DNA from: Sarcocystis neurona | Taxonomy: Eukaryota > Apicomplexa > Conoidasida > Eucoccidiorida > Sarcocystidae | DNA length: 64,000 nucleotides | Direction of reading: 5' to 3' | NCBI GenBank assembly: GCA_000727475.1 | Contig: KL647290.1 | Coordinates: forward strand, 1,141,314 to 1,205,313 | In this document: piece after piece, positions 56,091 to 64,000 of the stretch | Layout of the letters: the number at the start of each line of letters is the position of its first letter | Position numbering within the stretch: the first letter of the stretch is position 1 | The notes under the pieces: model-generated | What the model was told of the DNA's origin: nothing | Seen by the model: only the letters and a program-made list of their open reading frames with translations | Database searches by the model: none | Program-made: the position numbers and the translations under genes

Positions 56091-56131
56091 AGCCAACCAC
56101 GCTGACGTAGAGAATGACCGAGTAACCTACT
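56032..56131 (-). CDS. Spinster-like transporter, terminal exon with TM12
   Basis: Acceptor ttgacttgcag. Encodes VGYSVILYVSVVGFLFFAIA, then NFI, then VSLTTHFPI and TGA if unspliced. An internal gtaagt (56061-56056) is a perfect donor, so the final nine residues may be intronic. Confidence 0.75.
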
Positions 56132-59100
56132 CTGCAAGTCAAGAGACAAAAAACACCAAAGACACACACACACGCTGGTTCATTGCCCCGCATTTGTATC
56201 AAGTACGTATGTATAAATATATTATATACCGCGACGTATACGTATGTATATATATGCACATATATACATATATATGTTTCGTGTGTGTGAACTCACAATA
56301 TATATATATATATATTTCAGGAAACATACCGATGCAGCATGTCACAGTTAAGCACTCACATCGATATATATATGTATATCATATTCACATGTAAATATAC
56401 TTATATATACATGTATATAAGTATCGAAACTTGAAACACGATGAAGACAGTTACGCATATAAATATATACACATGCATATGCGTATATTTATATCTATAT
56501 ATCCTCACATATATACGTATATATAAACGCATACACACATATATGTACATATAAATTTGCATGTAGTGACTTGGATGTGAGATTGTATATGCATGTATAA
56601 ACACACTTTGATATCTACACATATACACAAGCAGACATTCATGGATATGTCTGTTGCCTAGGACAATATCTGTCCGACACTGTGAACAGGGACTAAGATA
56701 ATACAGCGACGGCGACGAGACACAGAGACAGACACACACAGACAGAGGTTTTCTGTTCAGACGTATACACACACACAGACACAAGAAGAAAAAATTTCGT
56801 CAAGAAGTAAATAGAGGGGGAGAGACAAACAGAGAGACAGAGACACAGAGACAGAAAGTCGAAGTTGAAAAAAAGAGGGGGAGACTTTTCTTACGCGAGC
56901 GGCGTTTCCCTCGATAGCACGTGGCCTGCGCCTCCTGCTTTGCGTTCCTCGAGAAAGTAGACGATGTCCATAATCCCCCCGCTAACGATCGGAGCCGCGC
57001 ACCAGCCGAGAAGATTATAACTGCCGGCAGCGAAGAAGCAGAAGATAGAACGCCCACCGCGTGGAGCACGATCCACAAGGAAAGTAATTTGCGACCCAGG
57101 AAAAAGGCGAAGAACAAGAAGAAGCAGCGCGGCTCGATAAAGACGAGTCAGGTGGGACGAAAGCAGCGTGCAGCCCCGAGAAGAAGAGGACGCACACTGC
57201 GGGGGCAAACACGAGGCAGGTGGAAAGCACTTTGCAGACGAAGAAGAAAGCGAGAGTGTGCGGGGATATAGAAACACGACTTCTGCGTATGTCTGTAGAT
57301 CCTGCTGCTGGCAGTTCTGCGCGGAAGCACGCGAAAAGTCAACAAGTAGAAATAGAGGAAGAGAACTCGGGACAAACGGGAAAGTGAAAAGGCAGCGCAG
57401 AGGGGGGGACGATGAAGTGACGAAGAGTGATGCAGAGAGAACAGCAGATAGGCAACTACGTGACTCATTACCAAATACGGATCTATATAGGTACACGTTT
57501 ATATACCGAGTAATATCTATACCTGTCTGTATGTATGTGTGGGTGAATTTCAACAAAGCGGTGGGTGCACGGCCGGAGAATGGAAAGAACGTTTGTGGGG
57601 AGAGAAAGGAGATGCACGCACGCAAGTAGCTAGCGACAACGGCTAGCTGGCGACAACAGCCAGCCAGCGACAACGGCTAGCTGCGGACAACAGCTAGCTA
57701 GAGCGCCAGCTCCCGACAGCACACAAACACGCACACACATACACACACGAGCTCCCGCAACAAGCAGCTCCTGCGGTACGACCCACCGGAGAGGCTGATC
57801 GCCGCATTTTCTGCTGCTGCGCTACACATGTATACCGCTCTTCGGCCCAGCTCGGCCACTGCTGCTGCCACTGCCATACGAAGAAGCACTTGCACGAAAA
57901 AAGACTCGTGTAGTCGTACATACAAATAGGTATAGATATTACTCTGTATATAAACGTGTACCCATACATATTCGTACTTGGTAATGAGTCACGTAGTTGC
58001 CTGTCTGCTGTTCTCTCTGATAAACTCTCCGAGGAAGAGGAGCACGCCTTCTGAACTCTCCTCGGCGTGAAACACTTCCCCATCAGCTGCTTTGCCTTCA
58101 CGTGTGCGCGGGTGTGAAATATATGCAGACTCGGGTATCCACACGTATAAACACATGCTTTTGCGTCCATATATGTCTATGATGACTAGACACACACACA
58201 CACACACACGCACACAAGGCAGGAAGACAGAAGAAGGGGAGAAGCTGCAAAAGGGAAGAAACCAGCGAGGGACAGTCAGCGAGGATGTCTGGCACTCTGC
58301 AGCAAAAAGTCAAGAAAGAAAAAAGAGCAAGCGGGACCTCAAAAGCAAAAAAATGACGATCTCCCTTGACTTTACGCGCCGTCAGGAGGCGAACAACATA
58401 CACACATATATAAACTGTACGCACCCATATATATATATATATGTGCGTATTATAAATACATTCACACATGAATACATATATATATATATTTACACACATA
58501 TAGATAGAAGAAAAAGGTAAGTTTCTACGTATCGATGTGCACTCTCTGACAACTTTTCATAACGCAGAGATACGGAGGCACAATTCTTTCTCTCCACGTC
58601 TACGTACACATATATACGCCTACGTGCAGATTGTAAATATATGCAGACACATATATATATAAAATTGCGTATATCTATAGATAGAAGGGAGAAAGATATG
58701 TTTTGATCTATCGATAAGCGCCTTGTGCCAGTTTTCTGTACCCCAAAGACACGTAGGCGCGTCTCTGTCTCTCTATGTCTACGTTGACTCATGCGTGTGT
58801 ATACGATCAACAGAAAAGATTGGAGAGAGATTCACTGGTGAAAATCTATACGCAGAGTTTCAGGAGGTCGGGGCAGACTATTCTCTCTTTTCTGCCTTTT
58901 ATCTCGTCAAAACGGTTCTCCTCTGCGCAGTCCTGTAGACACGTATTACACACCCATCCCTGCTGTAGAAAGTAGACCGAGAGTGCACGCACGCGTGGGT
59001 CTCCGAGCGCGTATATGCAAAGCGGTAGTATACCCCTACACAGCTGCACGTTCGCGAAGAAATACACCTGAATCATTTTTTCTCCAACATCTATTAGCCC

Positions 59101-62100
59101 GCTCATACACCCGCAGATGTAATCGATCGGACACACACATACACAGAAATATATATATGTATATATTTATATATATACGCATATAGACAGACTTGTACTG
59201 CGGAGTATAGATATGTACGTTCATTCATCCATAGAAGCACTTCACTAAAACATGTACACAGAAGTGGAGAGGCTCTCTATACGCGCATATAGGTATCTAT
59301 ACACTGGTCTGTGTGCGCGCGTGCTATATTTTAACATACAGACGTTATATATCTATATATATGTCTTGACCTATATAAGCATATATATGTATCTATCTAT
59401 CTACACGTATGTATATATAGGTAAACATTCATATATGCCTATATATACATACCCCGACTACTTTGAAATGTACGTACGAATAATCATTTCGGTTGCTACA
59501 CTTGGCAAGCAGCGGCAGGACGCAGCCTGCGGTGCAGCTCGGCCAGTGCTGCCACTTCTATCCGTAGATCGAAGCACCTCTACAACACGTATTTGTGTTC
59601 TGCTCTCTCCACATATATATGCATATATACATATATAAATATATGTATATATATGTATATACGTATGTGTACACGCCTACGTAAGTTTGACTAGAGAAGC
59701 ATCGAGTGCTGCTGCTTGCATGTCGGCGCGTCTCATCGAGTAGATATGGCGCTGCTTTGATACAAGTCCATCTCTGTGTGTCTCTCTCCTTGTGGTTCTG
59801 TATATATTTACCTTTCTCTCACTATTTCTATATATATACGTATGAAAATACGTATGTATATGCAGTTCGATATACGTGTTTCTACGCACACACACAGACA
59901 CATATACATAGAGAGAAAGAGATGGGGAAACATGTACGTCTACGGGGATACGCAGATCGACAAATGCGCGTGTGGAGACACACATATATACGTACATACA
60001 TATATATACGTGCTCACATCTTCTTTGCGTATACACGTATATATTCATACATGTATGAATACGTATATATATATATATATACGTATATATACAAGTGTAC
60101 ATATAGAGAGGCAGATAACGCGTTCCGTTGAATAAGACGTGAGATCGGGATAGTCATGGTTGTCATCCATTTTTGTGTACATTGATAGATATTTACATCC
60201 TCAAGCCAGGCAACGTCGCTCCCTTTCTCTCTCTACACATATGTGTGTGCAGCTCTATACATATATATGTAGAGGCACACAGGCACATGTTCCTCTGTCT
60301 ATGTATGTAGTCACGTGCGTGTAGCGGGGGAGGAGATGAAGAAGCGGCCGACTTTGCAGCTGACGCACGCGAACTGGGAGACAGCAGAAGAGAGACTCCG
60401 TTGATGGACGGGAACTGCTGCCAAGAGCATTCCAACTGCGACGGGGACGAGGGCGGCGCCGCAGAAAAGACAGCCCCACAGAAGCAGGGAGAAGGGCAGC
60501 AGCCGGGAGCAGTAGACGCAGCCGAGGGCGAAAAGGCAGCCGACTCCTGGGGTGCAGCGGCGGTGGCGTAGCAGCAGCAGATCCGCAGAAGCAGACAGAC
60601 CCCCCCCCCCCAAACCACACACATACAGACACACATACACACACACGCGCATGTGCAGGCCTGTGCGTCTGGACTTCTCTTCTTCTTTACAAATGAGATT
60701 CTCGTCCCTTCCTCCACAGCGAGAGGGCTCTCCACAAAAGGAGAAGGCCGGCAGGAGGCCAAACTTGGGGGTGCCCAAGCGCACGTGCAGCACAACGTAG
60801 GGAGAAGCAGCAAAGGCTCGAACAAAAGTAGAAGAAAAAGAAGAGTTCTGTCGCAGAAGCTCCGCCTGCGTTTCAGCAACACGTGACGGGCGTAGACACT
60901 CGCATATGTCTCTCTCTACACATACACGTATGTATCCTTGCGCGTTTGTTTGAGCGAAGTGCCACACGTCAGCACTTCAGCATTTTTTCTCTCTTTTCTT
61001 CTATATGTCTGAGTTGCTTGTACACAGACACACACATCCACACACGTCGTTGGCGCGACTTTCCCTTTTTTCTCCTTCTTTTGTGTTATTTTGTGTCCTC
61101 AACATGCACCTCAGCGTTTCTCTCCGTGTCTCGGTCTCCCCGTGTGTCGGCAGTTGCTTCTGTCGTCGATTTATAACACACACGTGAGTGCTTCTCTCTG
61201 CAGCAGCAGCGGAAAAAAGCGAAGACCCGCGCGGACCAAGTTCCGCCTCCTTGACTTCCTCGAGGGCGACCGGAGACGTCGCCACCCCCGCGACGGACCG
61301 ATAGCAGCACTTGGTCGAGAGATGGGACAGAAACAGCAGCAAAGCAGCGAGAGCAGGCAGAAAGGAACGCAAAGGGGACAGAAAAGAAAAAGGGCAAAAA
61401 AAAGTGGAAAAGAAGAGACGCGAGAGAAATCTCGTACCTGCAAAAGAAGTGGCCACACGCACGGCGGTGCGAGGCTGCGATCCTCCGCGATAACCCCCGC
61501 ACAAGTCGCAAATATAGCCGCCGAACCACACTCTGCGTTCACCACACACACACACACACGAGTCCACCGCTTCCCGAACAAAAAAATTTTCTCTTCTTTT
61601 TTCCGTTCCTCGTCCTCCCCCTATCTGCGCTTCTCTCTATACGTACGTACGTGTGCATGTATCTGTAATCATAGACACACACACACACATATAGAGCGCG
61701 AGAGACACATCGCCATATATATATGTATAGACGTATACATATAGGTTTACATGTACGTAGACATAGAAATATATATAGACACATATCTATAGACATCTTT
61801 GTAGAGAGAGGTACCGACATACATATGTGTGTGTGGAGAGAGAGAGACACACACATATACACAGGTGTACGTGTATGTAGAAAATACGCATAGACACACA
61901 CATATAGACATCTATACAGATAGATAGACACCAACATATATGTATATATGTATACATATATATGTAGACGTATACATGTAGGTGTACGTATTTATACAGA
62001 CATAGACATATATGTAGACACGTATATATATAATATCTCCACACGCAGGTGGTGAAAAGCCACGCCGTCGTGTTCCGCTCCGGCCTTCCCTCCCCTCCAC

Positions 62101-64000
62101 ACAAACAGACACGGACATACACATATATGAATATATACATGTATATATGTGTCTCTATATACATATATATGAATACACGTATGTACATATATATGTCTCG
62201 TATACGCGCAGGTGTACGCACACATGTGCAAAGGTTGACGGGCGTCTGCGCAGACTTACGGACGTCTATATTCAACCTGTATATCCAGCCAGATGCGCGT
62301 AGGTATACACACATACATATATATACATATATATTCATATAGATGTATACATTCACACATATATATATAGGTATGTGGAGATCTATGTACAACCTCTATG
62401 TTCAATCAGGTGCATACACGTGTATGTATACATGTATATATGCATACATATACACGTACGTATACAGTCATATATATATATATATATTCACACATTTGTA
62501 TACGTATTTATTCACGTATGCATATATGTAAATATTCACGTACGTATACGTATGTACACGCATATATGTGTGTATGCGTCTTCGTTTGTATGTGAGTGTG
62601 AAGCGGGAGGTAGTAACGTGGCGGCTGTCTTTTTTGTAAGGCGGCGGCCGAGATTTTCTCTTCGGCACTGCAATCTCTGTCGTCCTCCTGGGCATGAAGT
62701 AACGGGGACAGAAAACAGTCTTTGTAATGCCGTCTTCTTCTATCATTCTGGAAAGGAAGAATCGCAGTCACAAATGTAGTTCTCTGCGTCCAGGTGGATG
62801 TTTGGAGAAACAATTGCACAAACGCCCACTCGCGACACAGACACGAAGAGAAGTCGCTTTCTTCTTATGCGCGGCTGCAGTTGCTGCTGCAGTCTTTCTC
62901 GTCTTCTTCCTCCCCTGACGCTGATGCTGCTGCTTCTTCTCTTGACAGGACAGAGAGAGAGACTGACTGCGGGCGGTACATTCCTCTACTCCCGCGGCTC
63001 GCTCCCTGCTGCTGCTGCGACCGTGTGGATATCGGCAGCAGCTGCTGCCCCCTGCTGTTGCTGCTCCTGTGCTGTACCTGTGGTGCCGCTGCTGCTGCTG
63101 CGTTTGCTGTCGCTGCTGTCTTTGCTGTTGCTGTTGCTTCTCGGGTGCTTCCCTCTGCTGGCGGCGCTGCTCTGCCGCTCTCCGCTGCTGCTGCTGCTGT
63201 TGCTGCCTCTGCTGCTCCGTTTGTTGTCCTGCTGCTGCTGTTGCCGCGGCCTCGAAGCTTCCTCGTGCTGTTGCCGGTGCCTCTGGTGTGCTTCCCTGTG
63301 CTACTGCTGCTGTCTCTGCTGCTCGCCCGTGCTGCCACTGCTGTGGGTGCCTTTCTGCATCTGCTGCCCTTTCTGCTACGTCTGTGCGGCCACGGTCGCC
63401 CCTCCTGCCGCTGTGGGGGCAGCGCCCTCCTCGTTTTGCTCTGCCTTTTCTATTTCCCTCCGTCGGTTCTATCTTCTGTCTCTTTTTTTCCTGTTTTCGT
63501 GCCGCTTTTCTCCCTTCTTTCAGTTCCTTTCTATCCGCCGAAGCCGGTGCCTACCCCGTCGTTGGTGCAGAGAGGAAGCAAAGCGTCGAGAGCGTCACCA
63601 CTGTCCACTTGCTGCAGTGCAGCACTTCAAGCATGTAGGCAGTGCTCCAGAACTGCAGCCCGGTCAAGACGAAGTAGAGAGAACTCATCGCCAGCGTGAG
63701 AATTACATACAACGGGCTCTGCAGCAGCAGCTGCACCTCTTTGCAGGTGCGGCGACAGACTCGCCAGCAGGAAGGGGGAGTGGCAGAAGAAGGGAAAGAA
63801 GAGGAAGCAACAATCGCGTCAGCAGCTGCAACAGACGCTGCAGCGGTGGCAGCAGCAGCAGCTGCCGTCCCGCCGCTGCTGGCGCCGGTGCCGAACCGGC
63901 CGCCGCCTCCCGCTGCCGGTGCGCTCCTCTCCGGGCCCGTCGCGTGGCGGGGAGACAAAACGGCAGCAGCAGGAGCAGCGGAGGAGTAGGAGGCAAAGGC
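56032..64000 (-). CDS. Spinster-like major facilitator transporter, C-terminal half (partial)
   Basis: Exons in transcript order: >64000-63555, 61532-61438, 60546-60369, 57020-56895, 56131-56032. All introns are GT-AG and phases agree. The first exon is open to the window edge; TM1-TM6 lie upstream. TM7: SPLYVILTLAMSSLYFVLTG then LQFWSTAYM. TM8: VVTLSTLCFLSAPTTG joined to VWFGGYICDLCGGYRG, which carries the GG-D-xx-GG loop typical of this subfamily. TM9: VRVATSFAG joined to VGCLFALGCVYC. TM10: RLLPFSLLLWGCLFCGAALV and onward to VPVHQRSLSSAVSQFA. TM11: YNLLGWCAAPIVSGGIMD. TM12: VGYSVILYVSVVGFLFFAIA. Spinster-type MFS proteins export lysolipids, sphingosine-1-phosphate or other small amphipathic molecules; substrate and compartment here are unknown. 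The end is ambiguous: reading through to the TGA at 56032-56034 adds VSLTTHFPI, while a gtaagt at 56061 could splice onward. Confidence 0.87.
56895..57020 (-). CDS. Spinster-like transporter, exon with TM11
   Basis: 126 bp, acceptor gctgccggcag, donor gtaaga. Encodes YNLLGWCAAPIVSGGIMD and a charged loop YFLEERKAGGAGHVL. Phase 2 in and phase 2 out (GC|A, Ala). Confidence 0.88.
57432..58019. repeat. Fold-back element: ~104-bp inverted arms around a ~377-bp core
   Basis: The left arm (57432-57536) and right arm (57914-58019) are inverted copies, close to 90% identical by eye (both contain ggcaactacgtgactcatta, and tacacgtttatata in the same register). The core includes three to four copies of cgacaac(g/a)gctagctgg (about 57625-57705). 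It lies inside the intron between the TM10 and TM11 exons. No transposase-like frame; arms and size resemble a MITE. Confidence 0.8.
58495..58795. repeat. Degenerate direct duplication, ~115-bp copies ~175 bp apart
   Basis: atatagatagaagaaaaaggta ... tatcgatgtgcactctctg ... cgcagagatacggaggcac ... ctacgt is followed by tctatagatagaagggagaa ... tatcgataagcgccttgtg ... caaagacacgtaggcgc ... ctacgt. Both copies lie in the TM10-TM11 intron. Confidence 0.65.
60369..60546 (-). CDS. Spinster-like transporter, exon with TM9-TM10
   Basis: 178 bp, acceptor caccccag, donor gtgcgt. Encodes two membrane segments and the RSLSSAVSQF motif at the start of TM11. Phase 1 in, phase 2 out (GC|T, Ala). Confidence 0.87.
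61438..61532 (-). CDS. Spinster-like transporter, exon with TM8 end / loop 8-9
   Basis: 95 bp, acceptor gaacgcag, donor gtacga. Encodes VWFGGYICDLCGGYRGG, then a basic stretch, then VRVATSFA. Phase 2 in (GG|A), phase 1 out (G|GA). Confidence 0.87.
62890..63375. repeat. CTG-rich block inside the transporter intron
   Basis: ctgctgctg-type sequence on the plus strand (CAG in the sense transcript) lies wholly between the TM8 donor at 63554 and the acceptor at 61533. The flanking exons join directly in phase within a conserved motif, so this triplet block is intronic even though it gives a 157-codon Ser/Ala/Gln frame on the sense strand. Confidence 0.7.
63555..64000 (-). CDS. Spinster-like transporter, exon with central loop and TM7-TM8 (5' end cut)
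   Basis: Open to the window edge. It begins with an Ala/Ser/Gly-rich cytoplasmic loop ([19 protein letters not shown]) typical of repeat insertion in loops of coccidian transporters, then TM7 and most of TM8. Donor ACGACGGG|gtaggc at 63554, phase 2. Confidence 0.85.

Larger units (their letters stand above)
54955..56650. repeat. TA/TG/TC microsatellite-rich 3' flank of the transporter gene
   Basis: Multiple (TA)n, (ATGT)n, (CT)n and (CA)n tracts. Frames here are Tyr/Ile/His/Thr low complexity. No gene seen between about 54.9 and 56.03 kb. Confidence 0.7.
58390..62600. repeat. Scattered (TA)n, (TATG)n and (CA)n tracts in transporter introns
   Basis: Dense dinucleotide and tetranucleotide tracts at about 58.40-58.68, 59.13-59.66, 59.82-60.27 and 61.64-62.59 kb, separated by the 61438-61532 and 60369-60546 exons. 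Nothing coding was recognised outside those exons. Confidence 0.7.

Noticed and set aside
60653..60967. Hydrophobic minus-strand frame between transporter exons (LFLLLLFEPLLLLPTL)
   Set aside because: Looked like an extra membrane segment, but the exons on either side join directly in phase within a family motif, so it is intronic.

Overview
This looks like nuclear DNA of a coccidian apicomplexan, most likely an Eimeria species. The basis is very dense CAG/CTG triplets that read as Gln, Ala and Ser runs in long open frames, (TA)n/(TG)n tracts, large introns with GT-AG ends, a rhoptry-type kinase, and an alternation of repeat-rich and repeat-poor segments. That segmentation is known from Eimeria chromosomes. 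The genus is an inference; nothing was searched.

Layout. 1-4218 is repeat-poor with no gene I can support. 4219-5707 (+) is a two-exon Hub1/UBL5 ubiquitin-like gene. 5708-11259 is mostly non-coding, with an ~90-bp satellite at 7.8-8.3 kb. 11260-35441 (-) can be read as one giant 13-exon gene for a SAS-4/CPAP-like centriole protein: a Q/A/S-rich N-terminal exon, a run of small coiled-coil exons, a second huge Q/A/S-rich exon, and a C-terminal TCP10/G-box domain split over four or five small exons. All junction phases agree and the model gives 2817 codons plus a stop, across an assembly gap at 13460-13945. 35442-37.6 kb is repeat-rich with weak candidate exons. 37.6-54.9 kb is repeat-poor and holds a single-exon rhoptry-family kinase at 43330-45519 (-). 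From 54.9 kb repeats return. 56032 to beyond 64000 (-) is the C-terminal half (TM7-TM12) of a Spinster-like major facilitator transporter in five exons; its first half lies outside the window.

The four recognised genes have unrelated jobs (splicing modifier, centriole assembly, secreted kinase, membrane transport) and do not form an operon or pathway. I found no tRNA, rRNA, CRISPR array or autonomous transposon. The most interesting results are the reconstruction of the giant CPAP-like gene, the opposite orientation of triplet repeats in its exons and its larger introns, a duplicated terminal exon end in the transporter, and an assembly gap whose two flanks are the same sequence.
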